DNA of 64,000 nucleotides from Fulvimarina endophytica (lineage in GTDB: Bacteria > Pseudomonadota > Alphaproteobacteria > Rhizobiales > Rhizobiaceae). The notes beneath the pieces are model-generated. The model made no database searches. It saw nothing but the letters and a program-made list of their open reading frames with translations, and had not been told where the DNA came from. Of this stretch, positions 37,261-46,339 are shown one piece after another; position 1 is the stretch's first letter; every line of letters starts with the position of its first letter. The position numbers and the translations under genes were made by a program. The stretch is from positions 1 to 64,000 of the forward strand of contig NZ_QURL01000003.1 of the NCBI RefSeq assembly GCF_003403015.1, given 5' to 3'.

Positions 37261-38805
37261 ATGTCGATCCGCAAGCCCCTCCTCTTCTGTCTTCTCGGCC
37301 TGACCAGCCTCTGCGCCATGCCGCTCGCGGCGGCCCTCGGCGAAAGCGGCGGCGCGGCTTCGAAAGGGGCCGTGCGTGCCGATCTGACCCCCGAGGACCG
37401 CGCCCGCGTCCTCGCGGTCACCGCGCCGACCGGCGATTTCACGAAGCCCGAAGCCTTCGAGATCATGCAAGGGGGTGCGGCCACCTCCATGGCGTGGCCC
37501 GATCGCGACGCCTTCTCCCACGTCTCGGCCAATCAGGACTTTGAGGGCGAGGACCGGTTCAAGCTCGGCAATGCGCTGTTCCGCAAGTTCTGGGTCTCCT
37601 CCCCCTCCTCGACCGAGGCCTCCGACGGGCTCGGTCCCCTCTACAATGCCCGCTCCTGCCAGAGCTGCCATCTGAAGGACGGGCGGGGCCGGGTGCCGGA
37701 GGCCGGCGAGGAGGCGGTCTCCCTCTTCCTTCGCCTCTCGGTGCCGCCGCGCACCGCCGAGGAGCGCGCGGCGCTCGCCGACAAGCGCCAGACGCGCATT
37801 CCCGAGCCGACCTATGGCGGCCAGCTCCAGAACTTCGCGGTGCCGGGCGTGCGCCCCGAGGGCCGCATGGTGATCGACTATCGCGACGAGCCGGTGACCT
37901 TTTCCGACGGCACCACCGTCACCTTGCGCGCGCCGACCTATTCCGTCGCCGATCTCCAATACGGGCCGATGGCAAAGGACGTGCTCCTCTCGCCGCGCCT
38001 TGCCAATCCGATGATCGGGCTCGGCCTCGTCGAGGCGATCCCCGAGGAGGACATCCGGGCCCTCGCCGACCCCGAGGATGCCGATGGCGACGGCATTTCG
38101 GGCAGGGTGTCGGAGGTGCGCGATCCCGAGACCGGCGCTATCACCCTCGGCCGCTTCGGCTGGAAGGCCTCGACGCCCTCGATCAAGGTGCAGAGCGCGG
38201 AGGCCTTTGCCGGCGATATCGGCATCTCGACGCCGCTGAAGACCGACGCCTTCGGCGAATGCTCGAACGTCCAGGCCGAATGCCGCGCCGCGCCCTCGGG
38301 CATCCAGGAGCGGCTGGGTCCCGTCGAGGCGCCCGATCCTGTGCTCGATCTCGTCGCCTTCTATTCGCGCAATCTCGCCGTTCCCGCCCGCCGCCGGGTG
38401 GACGACACGGCGGTTCTCGCCGGCAAGAAGGCCTTCTACGAGGCCGGATGCGCGGCCTGCCACCAGCCGAAATTCGTCACCTCGCGCACCGCCGAGGACC
38501 CCGCCCAGCGCTTCCAGCTGATCTGGCCCCATTCCGATTTCCTGCTCCACGACATGGGCGAAGGGCTCGCCGACCACCGCCCCGTGGGCGATGCCTCGGG
38601 GCGCGAATGGCGCACGCAGCCGCTTTGGGGTATCGGTCTCACCGAGACCGTCGGTGGCGGTACCTATCTGCATGACGGGCGCGCCCGCAGCCTCGAGGAG
38701 GCGATCCTCTGGCATGGCGGCGAGGCCGGGGCGGCACGCGCGGCCTATATGGGGATGGATGCCGAGACCCGTTCGACCCTGATCGAATTCCTGGAGTCCC
38801 TGTGA
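37261..38805 (+). CDS. Dihaem c-type cytochrome, thiol-oxidoreductase-like (DHOR family)
   Basis: A 514-residue periplasmic cytochrome. Signal peptide about 1-25, then two haem-c motifs: CQSCH (133-137) and CAACH (395-399). The family segment SDGLGPLYNARSCQSCHLKDGRG and the EDADGDGISGR loop (about 270-280, calcium-like) are typical of the dihaem oxidoreductases found beside imelysins (IrpB / Pseudomonas PA4372 type). It probably oxidises or reduces a periplasmic iron species. It lies 81 bp after the first imelysin, and its stop TGA shares a base with the next start (TGATG). Confidence 0.93.
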   Translation: MSIRKPLLFCLLGLTSLCAMPLAAALGESGGAASKGAVRADLTPEDRARVLAVTAPTGDFTKPEAFEIMQGGAATSMAWPDRDAFSHVSANQDFEGEDRFKLGNALFRKFWVSSPSSTEASDGLGPLYNARSCQSCHLKDGRGRVPEAGEEAVSLFLRLSVPPRTAEERAALADKRQTRIPEPTYGGQLQNFAVPGVRPEGRMVIDYRDEPVTFSDGTTVTLRAPTYSVADLQYGPMAKDVLLSPRLANPMIGLGLVEAIPEEDIRALADPEDADGDGISGRVSEVRDPETGAITLGRFGWKASTPSIKVQSAEAFAGDIGISTPLKTDAFGECSNVQAECRAAPSGIQERLGPVEAPDPVLDLVAFYSRNLAVPARRRVDDTAVLAGKKAFYEAGCAACHQPKFVTSRTAEDPAQRFQLIWPHSDFLLHDMGEGLADHRPVGDASGREWRTQPLWGIGLTETVGGGTYLHDGRARSLEEAILWHGGEAGAARAAYMGMDAETRSTLIEFLESL

Positions 38806-40001
38806 TGCATCCCGCCTCGAAAGCCGCCCGCAAATCGCTCCGCAGCACGCTTGCGGCGACCGCCGCCCTCGGCCTCCTCGCCCTCGCCCCTTGTCTCGCC
38901 TCGGCGCCGGCACAGGCACAAGACCAGTCTCAGGCGCCGGACGCGGGCGGGGCCGGCGCGAACGCCTCCGGGCTCACCGGCGACACGCTCGTCCTCGACG
39001 CGGTCGCGAACGCCGTCGACGACGCGATCCGCCCCGGCTACCAGGCCTTCGACGATGCCGTGCGCGAACAGGCCTTCATGCTCGAGACCCTCTGCTCCGA
39101 TCCGACGAAGGAGAACCTCCAATCGGCGCAGGAGAATTTCGGCGGCCTCGTCTCGGCCTTCTCGAAGATCGAATTCGTCCGCTTCGGCCCCATCCGCGAG
39201 GACAACCGGCTGGAGCGCATCCTGTTCTTCCCCGATCCGCGCGGCGTGATGGCCAAGCAGGTCCAGGCGATCCTGAAGGATCAGGCCGACAACGCCCTTC
39301 ATGCCGAGACGCTCGCCGAAAAATCCGTCGCGGTGCAGGGCCTGCCGGCCCTCCAATACGTCCTTTTCGGCGACGGATCGGACGATCTTGCCACCGAGAG
39401 CGGCGCCTATCGCTGCAGCTACGGCAAGGCGATCGCGGCCAACCTGTCCTCGATCAGCACCGCGCTGGTCGAGGAATGGGGCGACGAGACCGGCATCTCG
39501 GAGCGCCTGATGGAGCCGGCCGAGGACGATCCGGTCTACCGCACCGCTTCCGATTCCCTCGGCGCGATCGTCTCGATCTTCACCGAGGGGCTCGAGATCG
39601 TCGCCGATCAGCGCCTGTCGCCGCCCTTGAGCGCCGAGGACGGGGCCGATGCGCCCGCCAAGCCGAACCTCTTCCTGTTCGGTGCCTCGGACAATGCCCT
39701 GACGGCCCTTCAGGGCGATTTCGAGGGTCTGCAGCAGCTCTTCGAGGCAGTGGACTTCCCCGCCGTCCTGCCGGCGGACAAGCAGTTTCTCGGGCCTTCG
39801 ATCGAACTGGAATTCACGCAGATCGGCTCCAATCTCGACGCGGTCGAGACGCCCCTTTCCGAGGCGGTGGCCGATGCCGATTCCCTCGGCAAGCTCGGCT
39901 ATGTGCTGATCGCGACCCGGAGCCTGCGCTCCCAGTTCACCGATCAGCTCGCGCCTGCCCTCGGCCTTGCCTCCGGCTTTTCCTCTCTCGACGGAGACTG
40001 A
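38805..40001 (+). CDS. Second imelysin family protein
   Basis: A 398-residue periplasmic protein with signal peptide about 1-40 (LAATAALGLLALAPCLASAPAQA). It matches imelysin by ETLCSDPTKENLQSAQENFGG, FSKIEFVRFGPI and the VQGLPALQYVLFGDG region, where the GxHxxE motif of the first imelysin is replaced by LPALQYVLFG. So this paralogue lacks the canonical iron motif, as in the Pseudomonas PA4371-type partner. ATG 38805 overlaps the upstream stop codon by one base, so it is translationally coupled to the cytochrome gene. Confidence 0.92.
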   Translation: MHPASKAARKSLRSTLAATAALGLLALAPCLASAPAQAQDQSQAPDAGGAGANASGLTGDTLVLDAVANAVDDAIRPGYQAFDDAVREQAFMLETLCSDPTKENLQSAQENFGGLVSAFSKIEFVRFGPIREDNRLERILFFPDPRGVMAKQVQAILKDQADNALHAETLAEKSVAVQGLPALQYVLFGDGSDDLATESGAYRCSYGKAIAANLSSISTALVEEWGDETGISERLMEPAEDDPVYRTASDSLGAIVSIFTEGLEIVADQRLSPPLSAEDGADAPAKPNLFLFGASDNALTALQGDFEGLQQLFEAVDFPAVLPADKQFLGPSIELEFTQIGSNLDAVETPLSEAVADADSLGKLGYVLIATRSLRSQFTDQLAPALGLASGFSSLDGD

Positions 40002-40005
40002 TCCC

Positions 40006-41139
40006 ATGGGGCCCGCGCGAACGCCGCTCCTCTCCCGCCGAGCCTTCCTTGCCGGCGCCGGCGCGGGCTTTGCCGCAAGCCTCCTTCCCCGGGAGGCCGA
40101 GGCCTTCGAGCGCGCCGACGCGCTCTTTGCCTCCGCCGTTCGCCGCCCGGACGGCTCCTTCGGCTGCGCGGTGTTCTCAGAGACCGGCGCGATCCTCTGC
40201 GACGTGCCGCTGCCCGACCGGGGCCACGACGTCGCCTTCGATCCCGTCTTCTCGCGGGCCGTCGCCTTCGCGCGCCGCCCGCGCACCTTCGCCATCGTCT
40301 TCGATCCGTCGACGGGCCATGTCGAGCGCAGCCTCGCTTCTCCGCAAGGCCGGCATTTCTTCGGCCACGGCTTCTTCTCCCCGGACGGGCGGCTTCTCTA
40401 CGCCACCGAGAACGACATGGCGGCCGCGCGCGGCCTCGTCGGCGTCTACGACGTGGAGCGGGCATTCGCCCGCATCGGCGAGTTCGACGCCCATGGCATG
40501 GACACCCACGAGGCGCTGCTGATGCCGGATGGCGAGACGATCGTCCTTGCCAATGGCGGCATCGAGACCCATCCCGATTATGGCCGCCAGAAGCTGAACC
40601 TTCCGACCATGGACCCCTCGCTGGTCTTTCTCGACCGGCGCACCGGGGATCTCCTCGCCCAGCACCGCCTGCCGGCAGCGCTCCACCAGCTCTCGGTGCG
40701 CCACCTCGCCATCGACGGCGCCTCGCAGGTCTGGTTCGGCTGCCAGTACGAGGGACCGGCGGCGGATCTGCCGCAGCTCGTGGGCTTTGCCACCCCCGAT
40801 GCCGGCATGACCCTTGCCGACCTGCCGCGCGAGGGGCTCACGGGCCTGTCGAATTACGTGGGATCGGTCGCAGCCAGCCGGGACGGCGCGCGCATCGCGC
40901 TCGCCTCGCCGAGGGGCGGGCGGCTTCTCGTTCTCGATGCGAGGGACGGGCGCCTTCTTCAGAGCCGGGCGATGGCCGATGGCTGCGGCCTCGCGCCCGC
41001 TTCGTCGGGTTTCCTCGCCACCAGCGGCGAAGGCGCGATCCTGACGCCCGGCCGGGCGAGCGGTTTCGGCGAAGGGGCCGGAACACGCGCGCCCTGCCAT
41101 TTCGACAATCACGTCCTGTCGCTGCGCCTTGCGGCCTGA
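40006..41139 (+). CDS. DUF1513 domain-containing periplasmic protein
   Basis: A 377-residue protein with a twin-arginine signal (SRRAFLAGAGAGFAAS, about 9-24), so it is probably exported folded. The body is a seven-bladed-propeller-like DUF1513 domain with motifs GRHFFGHGFFSPDGRLLYATEND, DAHGMDTHEALLMPDG and FDNHVL at the end. DUF1513 is the fourth member of the conserved imelysin/dihaem-oxidoreductase operon. It starts 4 bases after the second imelysin. Its last 31 bases overlap the convergent XRE gene. Confidence 0.92.
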   Translation: MGPARTPLLSRRAFLAGAGAGFAASLLPREAEAFERADALFASAVRRPDGSFGCAVFSETGAILCDVPLPDRGHDVAFDPVFSRAVAFARRPRTFAIVFDPSTGHVERSLASPQGRHFFGHGFFSPDGRLLYATENDMAAARGLVGVYDVERAFARIGEFDAHGMDTHEALLMPDGETIVLANGGIETHPDYGRQKLNLPTMDPSLVFLDRRTGDLLAQHRLPAALHQLSVRHLAIDGASQVWFGCQYEGPAADLPQLVGFATPDAGMTLADLPREGLTGLSNYVGSVAASRDGARIALASPRGGRLLVLDARDGRLLQSRAMADGCGLAPASSGFLATSGEGAILTPGRASGFGEGAGTRAPCHFDNHVLSLRLAA

Positions 41140-41528
41140 AGCCGCCTTGCCGGTCGCCGCGCCATGTGACGCTGCTCGGCCTGATCCAGAATTTTGAGGA
41201 TCGCCAGGCGCTCGCCCTCGTCCAGCCGCCCGATCGTCTCGGCCATGCGATTGGCGAGATGGGTGGTGGCCGGCGGCAGGCCGCCGGTATCGATGGTGAT
41301 CTTCGGATGGGAGCGCTCGGCGAGCGTCTGGAGCTCCTCGGCCTCGTCCCAGATCACCCCGAGACAGCCGATGATGCGGTTGACGAGGTCGAAGGTCGGC
41401 TTGCCGCGCCGCCCGTGTTCGAGCGCCGAGAGATAGGCGCTGGAGACGCCGATGGCCTCGGCCATCTGGGCCTGGGTCATGCCGCGCTCGCGCCTGAGCG
41501 CCCGCAGGTGTTCGCCGAAGGGTGTCAT
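41109..41528 (-). CDS. XRE family helix-turn-helix regulator
   Basis: A 139-residue protein with an N-terminal Cro/C1-type helix-turn-helix (about 5-60, LRALRRERGMTQAQMAEAIGVSSAYLSALEHGRRGKP). An alphaproteobacterial C-terminal extension follows with TIDTGGLPPATTHLANRMAETI. It lies 31 bp after the Smr gene, last in the minus-strand unit Tim44-mltA-smr-xre. Its 3' end overlaps the iron operon's last gene by 31 bases, tail to tail. Start is at ATG 41528; the frame extends 25 codons upstream but without homology. Target unknown. Confidence 0.9.
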   Translation of the reverse strand: MTPFGEHLRALRRERGMTQAQMAEAIGVSSAYLSALEHGRRGKPTFDLVNRIIGCLGVIWDEAEELQTLAERSHPKITIDTGGLPPATTHLANRMAETIGRLDEGERLAILKILDQAEQRHMARRPARRLQAARRSDRT

Positions 41529-41559
41529 CGCCCGGAGCTTCGCCGAATTTCCGGCCTCG

Positions 41560-42105
41560 TCAAGGCTTGCGGATGCGCACATAGAGCGCGCCCTCGCCGC
41601 CATGATGGCGCTCGGCGCTCTCGAAGGCCGAGACCAGCCGGCGGAATTCGGTGCCCGCGAACCAGAACGGCACCATGCGCTTCAAGACGCCCCGCGCCCC
41701 GTCCGGCTTGCCCCGCCCCGTGATCACGAGAACATGGCGCAGCCCCATGACCTGCGCCTGGCGCAGGAAATTGGCGAGCGCCTGATGGGCATGGTCCTGG
41801 GTCATGTCGTGAAGATCGATCCGCGCGTCGATCGCGATGCGGCCCTTGGAGATCTTGCGCTTGGTCGGCCGCTCGATCGAGGGCTGAACCTTCAGCGCGC
41901 GCTGGCCGTCCCGGCGCCCGGCGGGAGGCGGGGCAGGCATCGGGCCGCTCTCTTTGAACGCAGGCTGCAGCGCGGGCGGGGCCGCCGTCTCCTCGGGCGG
42001 CAGGGCGGGCGGGCGCTTGCCCTTCATCGGCACGGCGGTGCGCGCGACGCTCGCCCAGAGCCGCCGGTCCTCGGCCGAAAGCGGCCGTGTGCGCACCCGC
42101 TTCAT
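41560..42105 (-). CDS. Smr domain protein
   Basis: A 181-residue protein. The C-terminal Smr (MutS2-type) nuclease-like domain covers about 90-178, with DLHDMTQDHAHQAL and VLVITGRGKPDGARGVLKR as the two core blocks. The N-terminal half is Pro/Ala/Lys-rich and probably disordered. Smr proteins are nick or branched-DNA or RNA endonucleases. Its start overlaps the mltA stop by 4 bases (ATGA), so it is translationally coupled. The order Tim44-like, mltA, smr is conserved in rhizobia. Confidence 0.93.
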   Translation of the reverse strand: MKRVRTRPLSAEDRRLWASVARTAVPMKGKRPPALPPEETAAPPALQPAFKESGPMPAPPPAGRRDGQRALKVQPSIERPTKRKISKGRIAIDARIDLHDMTQDHAHQALANFLRQAQVMGLRHVLVITGRGKPDGARGVLKRMVPFWFAGTEFRRLVSAFESAERHHGGEGALYVRIRKP

Positions 42106-43220
42106 GATCCGCGCCGGGCAAGCAGGCGATCGGCCAGCCGGTGCGGCACGAAGACGGCGAAATCGCAAGAATGGCGCACGCCGCCCGCGATCCGCCCCGC
42201 TTCATCGCCTGAGCCCAGGAAGAGATCGCCGCGCGCATTGCCGAGAATCGCCGAGCCGGTGTCCTGGGCAACGACCACGCGCCGGAAGGGCGCCCCCTCT
42301 ATGACGAGCCCCTCGGCCGCGATCAGATAGGGAACGCCATAGGTCGCCCGCTCCCGGTCGACCGCGATCGAGGCGAGCGGCGTCAGCGGCACCTTGGCAG
42401 CGCCCACGGGCCCGGGCGCTGCCGCGTCCACCGGGTGCTCGGCGAAGAAGATGAAGGAGCGGTTCCTATCGAACAGGTCGCGAAGCCGCGACGGATGACG
42501 GGCGAGCCAGTCGCGGATGCCGGCCATGTCGGCCTCGGCAAGCGTGAGTTCCCCCGTCTCCACCAGAACCCGGCCGATCGCGGTGAAGGGATGGCCGGTC
42601 TTGGCCGCATAGCCGACGCGCATGGCCGAGCCATCCTCTAGGCGCAGCCGCGCCGAGCCCTGCACATGGACGAAGAAGGCATCGACCGGGCTTTGAAGAA
42701 AGGCGATTTCCAGCCCACGTCCGGCAAGGAAGCCGCGCTCGATCGCGCCCCGGTCGGGATATTCCTCGAGAAGCCCCGAGGGCAGGCGGCGGGCGAAGCG
42801 GAAATCCTTGTCCATGCCCGGCGGCCGGTTCACGTCGTCGACCTTCACGAGGTCGTCGGGCCGGGCATAGAGGGGCACGGCGAAGCGTTCGCTGCGCACC
42901 CGCGAGGCCTCGATCTCGGGCTCGTAATAGCCGGTGAGAAAGCCCGTCCGCCGCGCCGAGCCCGCTTCGGGGAGGAGCCGCAGGAGGGTGAAGTGCGAGC
43001 GGAAGAAGGCGGCGGCCCCGGCCTCGCCCGGCGCCTCGTCCATGGCGAGGGCCGCGCGTGCGGCCGTCTCGTAGGCCGCAGGCTCCAGGCCGAGAGTTCC
43101 GGCCCCGTAGCGCCCGTCCAGAAGCCCCGGCGCGCTCCGGCGAAAGGCGGAGAACCCGGCCGCGAAGCCGGGCGCGCCGGTGTTCGCAACCGCGTCGTCG
43201 AGCTTGGCGAAGGGGGACAT
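42102..43220 (-). CDS. mltA: MltA family lytic transglycosylase
   Basis: A 372-residue murein transglycosylase A. The MltA domain (FLTGYYEPEIEASRVRSERFAVPLYARPDDLV, about 95-125) is followed by the 3D domain with its catalytic aspartate in VVAQDTGSAILGNARGDLFLGSGDEAG (about 315-340). The enzyme cleaves peptidoglycan glycan strands with 1,6-anhydro products. From the ATG at 43220 no signal peptide is seen, which is odd for a periplasmic enzyme. There is no upstream ATG before the Tim44-like stop, so an alternative start codon may be used. It is the second gene of the Tim44-mltA-smr-xre unit. Confidence 0.93.
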   Translation of the reverse strand: MSPFAKLDDAVANTGAPGFAAGFSAFRRSAPGLLDGRYGAGTLGLEPAAYETAARAALAMDEAPGEAGAAAFFRSHFTLLRLLPEAGSARRTGFLTGYYEPEIEASRVRSERFAVPLYARPDDLVKVDDVNRPPGMDKDFRFARRLPSGLLEEYPDRGAIERGFLAGRGLEIAFLQSPVDAFFVHVQGSARLRLEDGSAMRVGYAAKTGHPFTAIGRVLVETGELTLAEADMAGIRDWLARHPSRLRDLFDRNRSFIFFAEHPVDAAAPGPVGAAKVPLTPLASIAVDRERATYGVPYLIAAEGLVIEGAPFRRVVVAQDTGSAILGNARGDLFLGSGDEAGRIAGGVRHSCDFAVFVPHRLADRLLARRGS

Positions 43221-43245
43221 GGCGGGGCCTTCGAGGCGCTCGCCC

Positions 43246-43971
43246 TCAGTCTTCGGACTCGGTGCCCACCAGCTTCCAGTTCGGATCGCGCGACTTGGTG
43301 TCCCGGCCGAAGGTCCAGATGTCGCGCACTTCGACCACCGTCTCCATGTCGCCGTCGAGGACGTCGCCCTTGGAATCGAGGGTCGCGGAGATCATCTCGG
43401 AGATGATGCGGGTCGTCACCAGCGCCTCGCGGCCGCGCAGCTCGGCCGAGACGATCTTGGCGTCGTCGATGCCGATGAAGGAGGAGCGCATGGTCTCCCC
43501 GCTCGCCTCGCGCGCCGAGATCGCGGCCTCGAACCCCTCGTAGACCTCGGGCGAGAGAAGGTTCTTCAGAACCGTGCGGTCGCCTTGCGCGAAGGCGTCG
43601 ACCACCATCTCGTAGGCGATCTTCGCGCCCTCGATGAACTCTTCCGGGTCGAAGGCGGGATCGGCGTCCTGGATGCGGCGCAGTTCCTTGTTGAGCGGCG
43701 TGTGCGGCTCGGCCACCTTGTCGATCTTGGCGTAGCGCGGGGCGACCTGCGTCTCCTCGGCGCGCTCGCCCGTGCGCCGGCTCGGCAGGGTCACGACATT
43801 GTCACCGCCCGTGTCCTCGGCGCGCTCGCCCTCCCGGGCCTCGCCCGTGCGGTTGCGGCTGTAGGGATCGTAGGGCGGACGCTCGTTTCCGGTCCGCCGG
43901 CCGAGCACGTTGTAGAGCTGGAACAGGACGATCGCGGCCAGTACGATGATGAAGATCGTCCCGAAACTCAT
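43246..43971 (-). CDS. Tim44/TimA-like domain protein
   Basis: A 241-residue membrane-anchored protein. An N-terminal helix (MSFGTIFIIVLAAIVLFQLYNVLG, about 1-24) anchors it. A disordered basic/acidic linker (about 25-90) leads to a Tim44-like domain (about 100-236): FDPEEFIEGAKIAYEMVVDAFAQGDRTVLKNLLSPEVYEGFEAAI, then VVEVRDIWTFGRDTKSRDPNWKLV. Alphaproteobacterial TimA has been proposed as the ancestor of the mitochondrial import subunit. It is divergent from fxsA by about 200 bp and is first in the mltA-smr-xre unit, the conserved rhizobial order. Confidence 0.94.
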   Translation of the reverse strand: MSFGTIFIIVLAAIVLFQLYNVLGRRTGNERPPYDPYSRNRTGEAREGERAEDTGGDNVVTLPSRRTGERAEETQVAPRYAKIDKVAEPHTPLNKELRRIQDADPAFDPEEFIEGAKIAYEMVVDAFAQGDRTVLKNLLSPEVYEGFEAAISAREASGETMRSSFIGIDDAKIVSAELRGREALVTTRIISEMISATLDSKGDVLDGDMETVVEVRDIWTFGRDTKSRDPNWKLVGTESED

Positions 43972-44173
43972 GATGCGGCAAACCTTTGGATTCTCTCAGG
44001 GCGGGGTCGGCGGAAGTCCGGCCTCATATAAGGGGAACGGTGCGCTCATTCAAATCGGCCGCGCCGCTTCCTATATCGAGGCTTAACCTGTTCTGCGACA
44101 GGCCCGCACGGTGCGCAACACGCGCCGGCGCGGCTTCAGCGGAACGCCCGTCCCCGCCAGTGAAGGCCCTCTC

Positions 44174-44740
44174 ATGCCGCTCGCCCTGATCCCGTTCCTG
44201 CTTCTCGTCGTCCCGATCGTGGAGATCGGCGTGTTCATCGCAGTCGGCCAGGTGATCGGGCTGTGGCCGACGATCGGCTGCATCATCCTCACCGCCGTCA
44301 TCGGCTCGCTGCTCCTGCGCCGCCAGGGACTGTCGACCCTTAACAGGATCCGCTCGGAGATCGACGCCAAGCGCATTCCGGGACAGGAACTCGTCTCGGG
44401 CGTGATGATCGCGGTGGCCGGCGTTCTTCTCCTCACCCCCGGCTTCGTCACCGATACGCTCGGCTTCCTCCTCTTCATCCCGGCGGTGCGCCATTCGGTC
44501 TACGCCTTCCTGAAGAAGCGGGTCGTCGTCATGGGCCCCGGCCAGGGGTTCGGCGCACGCGGCACGCCCACCGGCTATCCCCGTCAGCCGCTCGACGAAG
44601 GCGATCTGCGCCGCCGGCCCGTCCAGCCGGACGTGGTCGACCTGTCGGGCGACGAGTTCAAGCGCCGGCCCGATCCCTCCTCCCCGTGGAACGCCGAAAA
44701 GGGCGAGGGCGGCCGGGACGACAAGCCGACGCTGCACTGA
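44174..44740 (+). CDS. fxsA: FxsA family membrane protein
   Basis: A 188-residue inner-membrane protein with three or four helices in the first 120 residues: LALIPFLLLVVPIVEIGVFIAVGQVIGLWPTI, then LTAVIGSLLLRRQG and the VMIAVAGVLLLTPGFVTDTLGFLLF pair. A charged, Pro-rich tail follows. FxsA affects exclusion by phage T7 PifA in E. coli. ATG 44174 begins the family's MPLALIPFL; the frame extends upstream without homology. Divergent from the Tim44-like gene and upstream of secB, as in other rhizobia. Confidence 0.94.
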   Translation: MPLALIPFLLLVVPIVEIGVFIAVGQVIGLWPTIGCIILTAVIGSLLLRRQGLSTLNRIRSEIDAKRIPGQELVSGVMIAVAGVLLLTPGFVTDTLGFLLFIPAVRHSVYAFLKKRVVVMGPGQGFGARGTPTGYPRQPLDEGDLRRRPVQPDVVDLSGDEFKRRPDPSSPWNAEKGEGGRDDKPTLH

Positions 44741-44981
44741 GGCCTAGTGAGCCGGCGTCGGCCCGCCTTCGACGCATCGAGGGCCGCCATCGTCCCGCTT
44801 TCGGGCCGAAACCGGTCGCCGGCACCCTCCCGAGCCTTGTTCGGCGAGGACCTTGCATGTTAGCCCGCTTCCGGCACGTTCGGCGCGAAGCTCAAGGTCC
44901 TAGACGGGCCGGCCTTCGAGCGCGATCGACAGAGACGCGGCTCGATCCGGCCGACGCCAACAACGACGCGAAGGAAACACG

Positions 44982-45515
44982 ATGTCCCAGGTAAACGACC
45001 AGAACGCCGGCCTCAACGGCAATGGCAACGGCGCTGCTTCCGGCAACGAAGCGGCTCCGCAGCTCAACATCCTCACCCAGTATGTGCGCGATCTCTCCTT
45101 CGAGAACCCGCAGGCCCCGGCCGTCCTGCGCAACCGCACCAACGCCCCCGGCATCAATATCGGCGTCAACGTCACGGCCAATGCCGTCGACGGCTCGCAG
45201 ACCGATTTCGACGTGCGCCTGAAGCTCGACGCCAAGGCCGGCGAGGGCGACCAGACCATGTTCCACGCCGAGCTCGAATATGGCGGCGTCTTCCGCCTCC
45301 AGAACTTCAAGGAAGAGCATCGCGTGCCGATCCTCTTCATCGAGTGCCCGCGCCTCCTCTTCCCCTTCGCCCGCCAGATCATCGCCGACGTCACGCGCAA
45401 TGGCGGCTTCCCGCCGCTGATGATCGACCCGATCGACTTCGCCCAGCTCTTCCAGCAGCGCGTCGCCGAGGAGCGTGCCCGCCAGCAGGTCCAGAACCCG
45501 ACCCAGGTCAGCTGA
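44982..45515 (+). CDS. secB: Protein-export chaperone SecB
   Basis: A 177-residue cytosolic chaperone that keeps presecretory proteins unfolded and hands them to SecA. The SecB core (about 28-165) carries [29 protein letters not shown], and [35 protein letters not shown]. The N-terminal 25 residues are Asn/Gly-rich and disordered. ATG 44982 has a GAAGGAAA site. A good intrinsic terminator follows at 45550. Confidence 0.97.
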   Translation: MSQVNDQNAGLNGNGNGAASGNEAAPQLNILTQYVRDLSFENPQAPAVLRNRTNAPGINIGVNVTANAVDGSQTDFDVRLKLDAKAGEGDQTMFHAELEYGGVFRLQNFKEEHRVPILFIECPRLLFPFARQIIADVTRNGGFPPLMIDPIDFAQLFQQRVAEERARQQVQNPTQVS

Positions 45516-45549
45516 CGCGCGGGGTTTCCACCGAAAACCTCATGTGACG

Positions 45550-45580
45550 AGCCGGGGCGGCAGGCGCTCCGGCTTTTCTC
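45550..45580 (+). terminator. Rho-independent terminator after secB
   Basis: A 10-bp stem, AGCCGGGGCG with CGCTCCGGCT (one G-T pair), around GCAGG, followed by TTTTCTCGTT. Confidence 0.85.
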
Positions 45581-45673
45581 GTTGGGCTACGCCTCGAGGC
45601 GTTTGACCGGGTCCGAACGATCGAACCTGCACCCCTGCCCGAACGACACGGCCCCTTCGGTCCGAGACTTCAG

Positions 45674-46312
45674 ATGCCGTTTCCGATCCTCATCGACGCC
45701 CTCGACCTGATGGGCACCTTCGTCTTCGCCCTCTCCGGCGCGATGCTGGCCGTGCGGCGCGATCTCGACATCTTCGGCATCGTCGTCCTTGCGGTGGCGG
45801 CGGGTCTTGCCGGCGGCCTCGTGCGCGACATGCTGCTCGGCGCCCATCCGCCGGCCGCGCTCGCCGACAGCCGCTATCTCCTGACGGCGCTGGCAGCTGG
45901 CGTCACCGCCTTCTTCCTCAACAGGCAGATCGAGCGCGTGACGAAGCCCGTGATGGTGCTCGATGCGGTCGGCCTCGGCCTCTTTGCGGTCGCCGGCACC
46001 CAGAAGGCGCTGATCTTCGACATCGCCGCCCTGCCGGCCATCGTGCTCGGCATCCTCACCGCCGTCGGCGGCGGGGTGGTGCGCGATCTTCTCGTGACGG
46101 AAGTCCCGCGCGTCCTGCGCGAGGAGGTCTATGCGCTCGCCGCCCTTCTCGGCGCGGCCGTGGTCGTCGCCACCGATCGCTTCCAGCTTCCCGAGGGCCC
46201 GATGGTCGTCGCCGCGATCTGTCTCACGGTGCTGGTGCGCGTTCTCAGCGTCTGGCGCGGCTGGCAGGCGCCCAAGGCCCCGAAGCCGCCGAAACCCCCG
46301 AGAACGCCGTAA
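45674..46312 (+). CDS. Trimeric intracellular cation channel (TRIC/UPF0126) family protein
   Basis: A 212-residue inner-membrane protein with seven helices in two UPF0126 repeats. Each has the glycine-rich signature: AGLAGGLVRDMLLG (about 43-56) and VGGGVVRDLLVTEVP (about 133-147). Bacterial TRIC homologues form trimeric K+-permeable channels. The Pro/Lys tail KAPKPPKPP is low-complexity. It sits between secB and dnaQ, convergent with dnaQ (27 bp). Confidence 0.92.
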   Translation: MPFPILIDALDLMGTFVFALSGAMLAVRRDLDIFGIVVLAVAAGLAGGLVRDMLLGAHPPAALADSRYLLTALAAGVTAFFLNRQIERVTKPVMVLDAVGLGLFAVAGTQKALIFDIAALPAIVLGILTAVGGGVVRDLLVTEVPRVLREEVYALAALLGAAVVVATDRFQLPEGPMVVAAICLTVLVRVLSVWRGWQAPKAPKPPKPPRTP

Positions 46313-46339
46313 TTCCCGGCGCAGCGCCGACGCGCGATC

